Positions 7,971 to 15,862 of a stretch of DNA of 28,115 bases are shown piece after piece. The stretch spans positions 1 through 28,115 of the forward strand of contig CAMICU010000024.1 of the NCBI GenBank assembly GCA_946223375.1, in the 5' to 3' direction. Source of the DNA: an uncultured Stenotrophomonas sp. GTDB lineage: Bacteria > Pseudomonadota > Gammaproteobacteria > Xanthomonadales > Xanthomonadaceae. The translations under genes were made by a program, and so were the position numbers. The notes beneath the pieces are model-generated. The model saw only the letters and a program-made list of their open reading frames with translations, did not search any database and was not told the origin of the DNA. How positions within the stretch are numbered: position 1 is the first letter of the stretch; the number at the start of each line of letters is the position of its first letter.

Positions 7971-9265
7971 GCGCGTCGCCGCAGGACTTGCTGAGGACCA
8001 TTGCACGCAATTTGTCTTGGACGGTCGTGAGTTTGGCAATCCTGGCGGTCAGCGGGATTGCCATCAATCTGATGATCGCAGGGTTGCGTGATGCCAGTGA
8101 TCTGGGGGTCTTCAACCAGGCCTACGCGGTCTATGTGGTTGCTTCGCAGTTGACCGTGTTCGGCGTTCACAACTCGATCATGCGCAACGCCGCGCACTAC
8201 AGTGCCGATGCCCATGAGGGGGATCGGCTGGCCGGCAGTGGACTGGCGTTGTCGGTGGGGACCGGGGTGTTGGGTGCCGCGCTGCTGATGCTGCTGGCGC
8301 CCTCGTTTGGCCGATGGTTCAGCAGTCCGGCTACCGGTCTGGCGGTGCACAATGTTGCCTATGGCCTGATGCTGTTCCCGCTGAGCAAGGTGCTGCTCGG
8401 GTACCTGAATGGGCTTCAGTGCATGAAGGCCTTCGCGGTGCTGCAGTCACTGCGCTATCTCGTGGTGATGGCGTGGGTGGGGGCTGTGGCGGTCACTGAT
8501 GCGGGTATTGAGAAAGTGCTTTACTGCTTTCTGGTCGCTGAAGTGGTAACGGTGGTCGCATCGTTGGCTTATCTCTGGAGCAGGGGATTACTGCAGCGGA
8601 TGCGGGTCAGCTGGGTATGGGTACGCGCTCACCTGAGTTTCGGTGGCCGGAGCTTGTTGTCCAATACGTTCGTCGAACTGAATTCACGCGTGGATGTCAT
8701 TCTGATCGGATTCTTCCTGTCAGACCGTCACGCGGGTATCTACAGTTTCGGTGCGATCCTGCTGGATGGCTTGTACCAGGTCTGGCATCTCATACGGGTG
8801 AACATCAATCCGGTGTTGGTGAACGCGCTGCGTGACCAGGACTGGCAGACATGTCGCATGCTCCGATCCAAGGCCATACGGTATCTTTATCCACTGGCGT
8901 TGTTGTTGGCGCTGGGCGTGGCAGCGGTGTACTGGGTCACGACGATGTATTTCATGACCGGCAAGGGATTGGAGGAAGGCATGTTGCCGCTACTCGTCCT
9001 GCTGGCCGGGATGACGCTGGTTGGGCCATTCATTCCATTTGATCAGTTGCCGCTATTGGGAGGCTATCCGGGCCTGCAGACTCTGCAGCAATTCTCGGTC
9101 GTGGTCATCAATCTGGTGCTGAACTTGCTTTTCATCCCATTGCTCGGAATCGAAGGTGCGGCGCTGGGTACCGCATTGAGCTACGTTGCCGGCGTGTTCG
9201 TCATGACGGCGATGGTGCGGCGGCTGCTCTCCTGGGATCTCATTCATAATCGTATCGAGGCGTAA
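7967..9265 (+). CDS. Wzx-like oligosaccharide flippase
   Basis: This 432-residue, very hydrophobic protein appears to have about 12 membrane segments and an N-terminal start (LSWTVVSLAILAVSGIAINLMIAG) typical of the polysaccharide-synthesis flippases of the MOP superfamily. The likely role is moving undecaprenyl-linked O-units, or an undecaprenyl-phosphate sugar, across the inner membrane. It begins with GTG, overlapping the upstream stop (GTGA), so translational coupling is likely. The next gene starts 2 bases after its stop. MOP flippases diverge strongly, so the substrate cannot be read from sequence; its place in the wbp operon supports O-antigen export. Confidence 0.82.
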   Translation: MSASPQDLLRTIARNLSWTVVSLAILAVSGIAINLMIAGLRDASDLGVFNQAYAVYVVASQLTVFGVHNSIMRNAAHYSADAHEGDRLAGSGLALSVGTGVLGAALLMLLAPSFGRWFSSPATGLAVHNVAYGLMLFPLSKVLLGYLNGLQCMKAFAVLQSLRYLVVMAWVGAVAVTDAGIEKVLYCFLVAEVVTVVASLAYLWSRGLLQRMRVSWVWVRAHLSFGGRSLLSNTFVELNSRVDVILIGFFLSDRHAGIYSFGAILLDGLYQVWHLIRVNINPVLVNALRDQDWQTCRMLRSKAIRYLYPLALLLALGVAAVYWVTTMYFMTGKGLEEGMLPLLVLLAGMTLVGPFIPFDQLPLLGGYPGLQTLQQFSVVVINLVLNLLFIPLLGIEGAALGTALSYVAGVFVMTAMVRRLLSWDLIHNRIEA

Positions 9266-9267
9266 TC

Positions 9268-11298
9268 ATGTGTGGAATTTTTGGGCTGGTGCTTCGTAGG
9301 GACGCCGCCTTTTCCCATGCCAAACTGACGTCGGCGCTTGCCGAGCTGTTCAAGCTTTCCGAGACGCGGGGCAAGGAGTCCTCCGGCATCCACGCGTATG
9401 TGCCGGAAAAGCGTGTGGCGTGGGGATTGAAGTCGGCCGACCGGGCGACCGAGCTGATGAAGTCGGCCGAGTACGGCGCGATTACTCGTGCGTTGAGCGT
9501 CGCATTTGAGGCTGATACGGTCACTGCATCAGTGGCGGTGATCGCTCATTCGCGGCTGGTGACCAATGGCACCGCAGCGCTCCCAGAGAACAACCAGCCC
9601 GTCAGTCGGGATGGTGTCACGTTGATCCACAACGGTATTGTGGTCAACATTGACGAGCTGTGGTCGTCGCATCCGGAACTACAGCGTCACGCTGAGGTTG
9701 ATACCGAATTCCTCGGGGCCTACCTGGCGCGGTACGGTGGTGAAGAGGCTCCTGCGCAGGCCACTGCCGAGGTCTATGCCCGGCTCAAGGGCGCAGCGTC
9801 CATAGCGTGGGTGCACGATCGTACGGATCGCTTGGTGCTGGCAACGAATACGGGCGACCTGTACTTCCATGTCGACAGCGAGCGTGGTGTTCTTGCTTTT
9901 GCCTCCGAGCAGTACATCCTGGACAACGTGGTCAAGCACATCAACGGTTCTGACGCCGTGCGGGAAGTGCAGTGGTTGGAGCCTGGATCCGGTTTGAGCG
10001 TGGGTATCAATGACCTTCAGGTGAATCCGTTCAGGCTTGCGGACAGGGTATCTGGGCAAGTTGACGTGGGATTGAACCGGTATGCATCGACGGCGGAAGT
10101 GCATCACTCCATGCCGACCCGCTCGGTTGCCGCAGCCGTGGTTGCACGGGATGCGGATTTCTCGTTGCTGCGTTACAACGAAGAGAATTTGAAGAAGCTG
10201 CGCCGGTGCACGCGCTGCATCCTGCCGGAGACTTTCCCCTTCATTGCATTCGATGGTGATGGCGTCTGCAATTACTGTCGCTCCTACAAGCCGCGCTATG
10301 CCGGGATGCATCCGGTTGAAACGAAGCGGAGTTTCATCGAGTCCTTGGCTGGCTATCGGCGCAATAATGGCCGGGCCGACGTGCTGGTTCCTTTCAGCGG
10401 TGGCCGCGATAGCAGCTATGGCTTGCATCTGATCAAGCATGAGTTTGGGCTCAATCCGATCACCTTCACTTACGACTGGGGCATGGTCACTGATCTTGCC
10501 CGGCGAAATGTAGCCAGAATGTGCGGTCAGCTTGGGGTGCAGAACATCCTGGTATCCGCGGACATCAGGCAGAAGCGTGAGAATGTACGCAAGAACGTCG
10601 CCGCGTGGTTGAAGAAGCCCGACCTGGGCATGGTTCCGTTGTTCATGGCCGGTGACAAGCACTTCTTCCGGATCGTGAATCAGCTCAAGCGGCAGACTGG
10701 GATTGCACTGGATCTCTGGAGTGCCAATCCGCTGGAGAATACCGACTTCAAGTCAGGTTTCTGTGGCGTCAGTCCAGACTTTGACAAGAGTCGCGTCGAC
10801 TATCTTTCGATGAGTCGCAAGTTGCATCTTGCTGCCTACTACGCCAGCCGGTTTGCGACCAATCCGGGGTACATCAATTCGTCCCTGTTGGACACGATGG
10901 GTGCATTCCTCGCGTATTACGTGGAACCCCGGCGTGATTTTTACTTCATCTTCGATCACATGATCTGGGAAGAGAACGAGGTGAATGACGTGCTGCTCAA
11001 CCAGTACGACTGGGAGCTGGCGCCGGATACCGACAGCACCTGGCGGATCGGCGACGGTACCGCGCCGTTCTACAACTACATCTACATGACGGCTCGCGGC
11101 TTCTCCGAATTCGATACTTTCCGCAGCAATCAGATTCGCGAGAACATGATGACTCGCGAGCAGGCCATGTCTGCTGTATACGTGGAGAACCGCCCGCGGC
11201 CACAATCAATCAAATGGTATCTGGATACCATTGGCATTGACTTCAATTCCGCGATCCGCCGGATCAATCAGATGGATACGATGGGCTTGCACCGCTGA
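9268..11298 (+). CDS. fused class II glutaminase / WbpG-type N-acetyl sugar amidotransferase
   Basis: This 676-residue protein has two enzyme halves. Residues 1 to about 240 form an Ntn-type class II glutamine amidotransferase: Cys2 in MCGIFG is the nucleophile, with HSRLVTNG (94-101), HNGIVVN (121-127) and VDTEF (144-148), all matching glutaminase active-site blocks. Residues about 310-676 resemble WbpG/PseA-type sugar amidotransferases: cysteine pairs at 314/317 and 334/337 and a PP-loop ATP-binding SGGRDS at 377-382. In Pseudomonas O5 clusters WbpG is separate and works with HisH2/HisF2 to make an acetamidino group. Here ammonia is probably made in cis. Amidation of the uronic carboxyl group is an alternative. 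It is the last gene of the operon, 2 bases after the flippase gene. Confidence 0.82.
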   Translation: MCGIFGLVLRRDAAFSHAKLTSALAELFKLSETRGKESSGIHAYVPEKRVAWGLKSADRATELMKSAEYGAITRALSVAFEADTVTASVAVIAHSRLVTNGTAALPENNQPVSRDGVTLIHNGIVVNIDELWSSHPELQRHAEVDTEFLGAYLARYGGEEAPAQATAEVYARLKGAASIAWVHDRTDRLVLATNTGDLYFHVDSERGVLAFASEQYILDNVVKHINGSDAVREVQWLEPGSGLSVGINDLQVNPFRLADRVSGQVDVGLNRYASTAEVHHSMPTRSVAAAVVARDADFSLLRYNEENLKKLRRCTRCILPETFPFIAFDGDGVCNYCRSYKPRYAGMHPVETKRSFIESLAGYRRNNGRADVLVPFSGGRDSSYGLHLIKHEFGLNPITFTYDWGMVTDLARRNVARMCGQLGVQNILVSADIRQKRENVRKNVAAWLKKPDLGMVPLFMAGDKHFFRIVNQLKRQTGIALDLWSANPLENTDFKSGFCGVSPDFDKSRVDYLSMSRKLHLAAYYASRFATNPGYINSSLLDTMGAFLAYYVEPRRDFYFIFDHMIWEENEVNDVLLNQYDWELAPDTDSTWRIGDGTAPFYNYIYMTARGFSEFDTFRSNQIRENMMTREQAMSAVYVENRPRPQSIKWYLDTIGIDFNSAIRRINQMDTMGLHR

Positions 11299-11313
11299 CA
11301 GCGGAGCAAGCCC
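11283..11313. terminator. 31-nt hairpin over the operon's last stop codon
   Basis: GGGCTTGC (11283-11290) pairs perfectly with GCAAGCCC (11306-11313), and CCGCT (11292-11296) with AGCGG (11300-11304); a single A/A mismatch separates the stems and the loop is GAC. The structure includes the stop codon of the amidotransferase gene and lies between convergent genes. There is no U-tract on either side, so it may be a transcript-stabilising or Rho-assisted element instead of a classical intrinsic terminator. Confidence 0.55.
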
Positions 11314-11327
11314 GCAGCGGTGGTGGA

Positions 11328-11849
11328 TCAATTGCGGTAGCCAATCACGCGTGCAGGATTGCCCACCACGATGGCCCAATCCTCCACGTCCTTGGTAACC
11401 ACGCAGCAGGCGCCGATAACGGCGCCTGTGCCGATGCGTTTGACCGACGGAAGAATCACTGATCGGGCGCCAAGCCAGGCGTCATCGCCAATTGTCAGTC
11501 CGCTGAAGTCGATGGGTTGCGCCTTCTTCAGCTCGCGGGTCTTGATGCGGTGTCCGTGAGTGGCGATGAAAACGCCTTCTGAAATCCAGACGTCGTTGCC
11601 GATTATCAGGCCGCCGGAAAAATCCAGCTCGCAGTCGTGCTCGACGCCGACGTTTCGACCCATGCTGAAGTGCGCACTTCTCGTGCTGTGCGGGGAAACG
11701 AGCATTGCACGGTACGAAATATACGAGTTGGAGCCGATGTCGAAGAATCTCCGTAGCGCGAACATCTTGAGCTGCGCAAGCACTGGTGCGTCGAAAAGGA
11801 ACGAGCCGAGCGCATGCTGCACGAATCGGCGTAAGTATTCCTTCAGCAT
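11328..11849 (-). CDS. hexapeptide-repeat (LbetaH) acyltransferase
   Basis: This 173-residue protein has hexapeptide repeats (for example IIGNDVWISEGVFI and IGTGAVIGACCVVTKDV) and the C-terminal VVGNPARVIGYR block typical of the maltose/colanic-acid O-acetyltransferase group. The histidine in the THGH segment is a plausible catalytic base. It probably O-acetylates a sugar of the O-antigen. A good Shine-Dalgarno (GAGGAAGG) precedes the ATG. It lies on the minus strand, downstream of xanB, and converges on the wbp operon. A hairpin separates it from xanB, so it may be expressed by read-through or from its own promoter. The acceptor is unknown. Confidence 0.8.
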   Translation of the reverse strand: MLKEYLRRFVQHALGSFLFDAPVLAQLKMFALRRFFDIGSNSYISYRAMLVSPHSTRSAHFSMGRNVGVEHDCELDFSGGLIIGNDVWISEGVFIATHGHRIKTRELKKAQPIDFSGLTIGDDAWLGARSVILPSVKRIGTGAVIGACCVVTKDVEDWAIVVGNPARVIGYRN

Positions 11850-11887
11850 ATGCGTTTTCCTTCCTCAATCATCAAGCGAAGCCCAAA

Positions 11888-11910
11888 GGCGCCGGGGTTG
11901 TGCCGGCGCC
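11888..11910 (-). terminator. stem-loop downstream of xanB
   Basis: GGCGCCGG (11888-11895) and CCGGCGCC (11903-11910) form a perfect 8-bp stem with a 7-base loop, starting 9 bases past the xanB stop on the minus strand. Reading that strand, TTT follows the stem directly. It is a short but plausible intrinsic terminator or attenuator between xanB and the acyltransferase gene. Confidence 0.55.
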
Positions 11911-11919
11911 GGATCGGGG

Positions 11920-13326
11920 TCAGTTGGCGCGACCGTACTGGTCCTCAAAACGCACGATGTCGTCCTCGCCAAGATAGCTGCCTGACTGTACTTCGATCAG
12001 TTCCAGCGGGAGCTTGCCCGGATTCTTGAGGCGATGAGTGACGCCAAGCGGAATGTAGGTGCTTTGGTTCTCGGTGAGAAGGATCACTTCATCGCCGCGG
12101 GTCACTTCCGCGGTACCGCTGACCACGATCCAATGCTCGGCGCGGTGGTGGTGCATCTGCAGGCTGAGCGTTGCGCCTGGCTTGACGGTGATGCGCTTGA
12201 CCTGGAAGCGAGCGCCGTTATCGATCGAATCGTAGGCACCCCAGGGGCGGTAGACCTTGCGATGTGCAGCGGCCTCGCTGCGGCCATCACGCTTGATCTG
12301 TCCGACCACCTCCTTGACGTCCTGTACGCGGTCTTTGTGGCCGACAAAGACGGCGTCATCGGTTTCGACCACGACTACGTCCTGCAGCCCAACCATGGCG
12401 ATCAGTCGGTTGCCGTAGGCGTAGCTGTCCTTGCAGTCAAGTGCGATGACGTCACCATGGCAGGCGTTGCCGTTGGCATCCTTGTCGGATACTTCCCAGA
12501 GGGCTGACCACGAGCCAACGTCATTCCATTCCGCGTCCAGCGGAACTACAGCGGCATCTGCGGTCTTTTCCATGACCGCATAGTCGATCGAGTCGCTCGG
12601 GCTGGCGGCGAAGGCTTCAGCGTCCAGACGGATGAAATCGTTGTCCCGCGCGGCCTTGTCGAGCGCGTTGCGGCATGCGCTGAGAATCGCCGGTTGCAGC
12701 GCCTCCAGCTCCTTCAGGTAACGCGACGCCTTGAACAGGAACATGCCGCTGTTCCAGAAGTACTCGCCAGAGGCGACGTATTGCTCGGCAGTAGAGAGGT
12801 TGGGCTTTTCCACGAAGCGGTCGACGGCGCGAACGCCTTCTCCGGCGGCGGCCTTGATGTAGCCATAACCGGTCTCCGGCGCAGTCGGCACGATGCCGAA
12901 AGTGACGAGCTTTCCGGCTTCGGCCGCGTCTGCAGCGAGCCGGACCGCAGCGTGGAAGGCTGCTTCATTACGCACAACGTGATCGGAGGGCAATATCAGC
13001 AGCAGGGCATCATTGCCATCAGCCAGGGCCTGCAGTGCTGCGATTGCGATGGCCGGGGCCGTGTTGCGGCCAACCGGCTCCAGGATCAGCGCCTGCGGTT
13101 GCACGTTGCATTCACGAAGCTGTTCGGCTGCCATGAAGCGGTGTTCCTGGTTGGCCACCACGATCGGCGCCGCGCCAGCAATGGACGCGACACGCTTCCA
13201 GGTAGCCTGCAGCATCGTATCGTTGCCGACCAGCGGCAGGAACTGCTTGGGATAGGCTTCGCGCGACAGTGGCCACAAGCGGGTGCCGGAGCCGCCCGAA
13301 AGAATGACTGGAACGATGGGAGTCAT
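11920..13326 (-). CDS. xanB: bifunctional mannose-1-phosphate guanylyltransferase / mannose-6-phosphate isomerase XanB
   Basis: This 468-residue protein converts fructose-6-phosphate to mannose-6-phosphate and mannose-1-phosphate to GDP-mannose. The N-terminal nucleotidyltransferase domain has GGSGTRLWPLSREAYPKQFLPL at about 10-31 and the FVEKP motif. The last 110 or so residues form a cupin-type isomerase domain (YRPWGAYD, MHHHRAEHWIVV, IPLGVTHRL). The length is as expected for the type II ManC/XanB/AlgA family. It is 14 bases downstream of xanA, which makes the mannose-1-phosphate it uses, with GAAGGA as ribosome-binding site. Products serve LPS and exopolysaccharide synthesis. Confidence 0.95.
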   Translation of the reverse strand: MTPIVPVILSGGSGTRLWPLSREAYPKQFLPLVGNDTMLQATWKRVASIAGAAPIVVANQEHRFMAAEQLRECNVQPQALILEPVGRNTAPAIAIAALQALADGNDALLLILPSDHVVRNEAAFHAAVRLAADAAEAGKLVTFGIVPTAPETGYGYIKAAAGEGVRAVDRFVEKPNLSTAEQYVASGEYFWNSGMFLFKASRYLKELEALQPAILSACRNALDKAARDNDFIRLDAEAFAASPSDSIDYAVMEKTADAAVVPLDAEWNDVGSWSALWEVSDKDANGNACHGDVIALDCKDSYAYGNRLIAMVGLQDVVVVETDDAVFVGHKDRVQDVKEVVGQIKRDGRSEAAAHRKVYRPWGAYDSIDNGARFQVKRITVKPGATLSLQMHHHRAEHWIVVSGTAEVTRGDEVILLTENQSTYIPLGVTHRLKNPGKLPLELIEVQSGSYLGEDDIVRFEDQYGRAN

Positions 13327-13340
13327 GGTGCGTCCTTCAG

Positions 13341-14699
13341 TTAATGGTTTGCTGGCGTACCGCCGATAAGGGCGGTCAGCTCGCTGATGCGATCCTGCAG
13401 CAGGGCTTCATTGCCACGGGTTTCGATGTTCAGGCGCAGCAGGGGCTCAGTGTTGGAGCTGCGCAGGTTGAAGCGCCATTCCGCGAAGTCCGCACTGATG
13501 CCATCGGTATGGTCCAGTGCCGGTTGCTCGGCCTGGAAGTGCGCGAGTACGCGGGTGACCGTCGCCTTGGCGTCATCGACACGGAAGTTGATCTCACCGC
13601 TGCACGGATAGGCTTTCATGCGGTCAGCTACCAGCTCGCCCAGTGATTTGCCGGTGCTGGATACCAGTTGTGCGATAAGGAGCCAAGGGATCATTCCCGA
13701 ATCGCAGTAGGCGAACTCCCGGAAATAGTGATGAGCGCTCATTTCGCCGCCGTAAATGGCGTCCTCGGCGCGCATGCGCTCCTTGATGAAGGCATGTCCG
13801 GTCTTGCTCATGACCGGCACGCCGCCAGCCTGTTCGACCATCTCGACCGTGTTCCAGGTCAGGCGTGGGTCATGGATGATCTTGCCGCCCGGCTGGCGGG
13901 CAAGCAGGGCAGTCGCGAGCAGGCCTACCAGATAGTAGCCTTCAATGAAGTTGCCATCGGCGTCGAAAAAGAAGCAGCGGTCGAAATCACCATCCCAGGC
14001 GATGCCGAAATCCGCGCCGCTTGCGCGGACTGCATCGCGGGTAGCCGCGCGATTCTCGGGCAACAGCGGATTGGGAATGCCGTTCGGGAAGCTGCCATCA
14101 GCGTCATGCTGGATGCGGATGAACTCGAATGGAAGGTGCGGGGCGAGTTCGTCGATCACCAGGCCTGCACCGCCATTGCCAGGGTTGGTGACGATCTTCA
14201 ATGGCTTGAGGTTTGCCACATCCACATACCCCAGCAGGTGCTGGATGTAGGCGGATTTGTCCGTATCTGTGGTCACAGCGCCGGTGCCTGCGCCGAGAGG
14301 GGCGTCAGATGCCGCGAAGTCCCGGATCTCGAACAAGCCGGTGTCGCCGCTGATGGGTTTGGACTCTTCGCGGACCAGCTTCATTCCGTTGTAATCCATC
14401 GGATTGTGGCTGGCGGTGACCATGATGCCGCCGGCGGCCTGACGGTGGAACGTCTGGAAGTAGACTTCTTCAGTACCACACACGCCGACGTTGATGACGT
14501 CACGACCGCTGGCGGTCAAACCTTCGATGGCAGCCTGCAGCAGAGTAGGGCTGCTCAGACGGATGTCGTGTCCCACCACAACAGGGCCGGGACCGAGCAG
14601 CGCTGCGGTACCTGAGCCAATGCGGCGGGCAAGGCGCTCGTCCAGTTCATCCGGAACGCGACCGCGGATGTCATAGGCCTTGAAACACGGGAGCGTCAT
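13341..14699 (-). CDS. xanA: phosphomannomutase / phosphoglucomutase XanA (SpgM/AlgC type)
   Basis: This 452-residue alpha-D-phosphohexomutase interconverts 6-phospho and 1-phospho forms of mannose and glucose, feeding GDP-mannose (with XanB) and dTDP-rhamnose (through glucose-1-phosphate and RmlA). The phosphoserine is Ser97 in TASHNP (95-100). The metal-binding loop is DGDFDR (236-241), the sugar-specificity loop is GGEMSAHHYF, and the C-terminal RSSNTEPLLR phosphate-binding block is present. AAGGA lies 8 bases before the ATG. It is the first gene of a xanA-xanB operon. The Stenotrophomonas homologue is also called spgM. Confidence 0.94.
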   Translation of the reverse strand: MTLPCFKAYDIRGRVPDELDERLARRIGSGTAALLGPGPVVVGHDIRLSSPTLLQAAIEGLTASGRDVINVGVCGTEEVYFQTFHRQAAGGIMVTASHNPMDYNGMKLVREESKPISGDTGLFEIRDFAASDAPLGAGTGAVTTDTDKSAYIQHLLGYVDVANLKPLKIVTNPGNGGAGLVIDELAPHLPFEFIRIQHDADGSFPNGIPNPLLPENRAATRDAVRASGADFGIAWDGDFDRCFFFDADGNFIEGYYLVGLLATALLARQPGGKIIHDPRLTWNTVEMVEQAGGVPVMSKTGHAFIKERMRAEDAIYGGEMSAHHYFREFAYCDSGMIPWLLIAQLVSSTGKSLGELVADRMKAYPCSGEINFRVDDAKATVTRVLAHFQAEQPALDHTDGISADFAEWRFNLRSSNTEPLLRLNIETRGNEALLQDRISELTALIGGTPANH

Positions 14700-14729
14700 C
14701 AGTGCTGTCCTTACACGGGTTGACCCTTG

Positions 14730-14735
14730 ATTATA
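14730..14735 (-). promoter_or_regulatory. -10 box for xanA-xanB
   Basis: On the minus strand a perfect TATAAT lies 30 bases before the xanA ATG, giving a predicted leader of about 20-25 bases that includes the AAGGA ribosome-binding site. No convincing TTGACA-like -35 hexamer is seen 16-18 bases upstream. It is inside the 143-base gap between etfA and xanA, which otherwise holds no gene. Confidence 0.5.
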
Positions 14736-14835
14736 GCGACAGGCACCGCAGAGACGGGCATCCCGGGCCAGCGTCCATGCGGGCCCTGTGCAGGTTTTGG
14801 GGAGTGCTGCCTGACCTACGGACAGGGCGGCACCG

Positions 14836-14850
14836 TGGGCGTTCAGCCCA
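14836..14850 (-). terminator. small hairpin at the etfA stop
   Basis: TGGGC (14836-14840) and GCCCA (14846-14850) can pair around a 5-base loop that includes the etfA stop codon on the minus strand. The stem is only 5 bp and no U-tract follows, so this is a weak candidate for the end of the etf transcript. Confidence 0.2.
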
Positions 14851-15781
14851 GCGCAGCTTCCAGTTCAGGCAGCAGCGCGAACAGGTCCCCCACCAGCCCG
14901 ATGTCCGCCACTTCGAAGATCGGCGCCTCGCCGTCCTTGTTGATGGCCACGATGGTGCCGGCGTCCTTGATGCCGGTCAGGTGCTGGATGGCGCCGGAGA
15001 TGCCCACGGCGATGTACAGCTCCGGGGCGATGATCTTGCCGGTCTGGCCGACCTGCATGTCGCTGGGCACGTAGCCGGCATCGACCGCGGCGCGCGAGGC
15101 ACCGACGGCGGCACCGAGCTTGTCGGCCAGCTGGTAGATCACCTTGAAGTTTTCCTCCGAACCGACGCCACGGCCACCGGAAACCACGCGCTTGGCACTC
15201 TGCAGGTCCGGGCGGTCGCTCTTGCCGGCAGCCAGGCCGATGAAGCGGGTGTGCGAGGGCAGGGCGGCGTCGACGCTGATGGCCTCGACCGGGGCACTGT
15301 TGCCCTTGGCCGCTTCCGGCCACGAAGCGGCGCGGACGGTGGCCACGACGACCTGGTCGGCCGGCACTTCGACGGTGATGATGGCGTTGCCGGCGTAGAT
15401 CGGGCGCTTGAAGGTGTGTGGGCCTTCGACGCTCATCAGGTCGGAGACCTGGTTGACGCCGAGCAGCGCTGCCACGGCCGGGACCAGGTCCTTGCCGGTG
15501 GTGGTGGAGGCGCCGAACACGTGGCTGTAGCCGGCGGCGGCCTTGGCGATCTGCGGTGCCTGCACCTGGGCCAGGGCATGCGCGTTGGCCGTGTTGGCCA
15601 GGGTGAGCACCTTGCTGACGCCGGCGATCTGCGCGGCTTCGGCGGCGATGGCGGCCGGATCAGCCGCCAGCACCAGCACGTCGATGTCACCACCGACGGC
15701 GGCGGCAGCCGAAACGGTCTTGGCGACGGCGCTGTTGAGCTTGCCGTCCAGATGTTCGGCAATCACAAGAATCTTAGACAT
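14843..15781 (-). CDS. etfA: electron transfer flavoprotein alpha subunit
   Basis: This 312-residue protein is the FAD-binding subunit of the soluble ETF heterodimer, which passes electrons from acyl-CoA and other dehydrogenases to ETF-ubiquinone oxidoreductase. The N-terminal ETF fold begins KILVIAEH. The C-terminal FAD domain carries SGGRGVGSEENF, PSDMQVGQTGKIIAPELYIA and GISGAIQHLTGI, as is usual in the family. GAAGGAAG precedes the ATG. It is the second gene after etfB, with an 81-base gap that contains a hairpin. In this bacterial family etfA often borders the O-antigen cluster. Confidence 0.96.
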   Translation of the reverse strand: MSKILVIAEHLDGKLNSAVAKTVSAAAAVGGDIDVLVLAADPAAIAAEAAQIAGVSKVLTLANTANAHALAQVQAPQIAKAAAGYSHVFGASTTTGKDLVPAVAALLGVNQVSDLMSVEGPHTFKRPIYAGNAIITVEVPADQVVVATVRAASWPEAAKGNSAPVEAISVDAALPSHTRFIGLAAGKSDRPDLQSAKRVVSGGRGVGSEENFKVIYQLADKLGAAVGASRAAVDAGYVPSDMQVGQTGKIIAPELYIAVGISGAIQHLTGIKDAGTIVAINKDGEAPIFEVADIGLVGDLFALLPELEAALG

Positions 15782-15826
15782 CGGAACTTCCTTCGAATGG
15801 GGAGCTGGGCTTCTGCATTGGAAAGT

Positions 15827-15844
15827 CCGGCCAGGGATGGCCGG
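15827..15844 (-). other. hairpin between etfB and etfA
   Basis: CCGGCCA (15827-15833) and TGGCCGG (15838-15844) form a perfect 7-bp stem with a GGGA loop, in the 81-base gap between the two etf genes. It may adjust mRNA stability or subunit ratio; no U-tract follows, so complete termination is unlikely. Confidence 0.35.
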
Positions 15845-15862
15845 GCTCTTGATCAGGGATGA

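Noticed and set aside
14702..15862. 386-residue plus-strand frame with Gly/Asp-rich repeats
   Set aside because: It is the antisense of etfA, whose homology is unambiguous.
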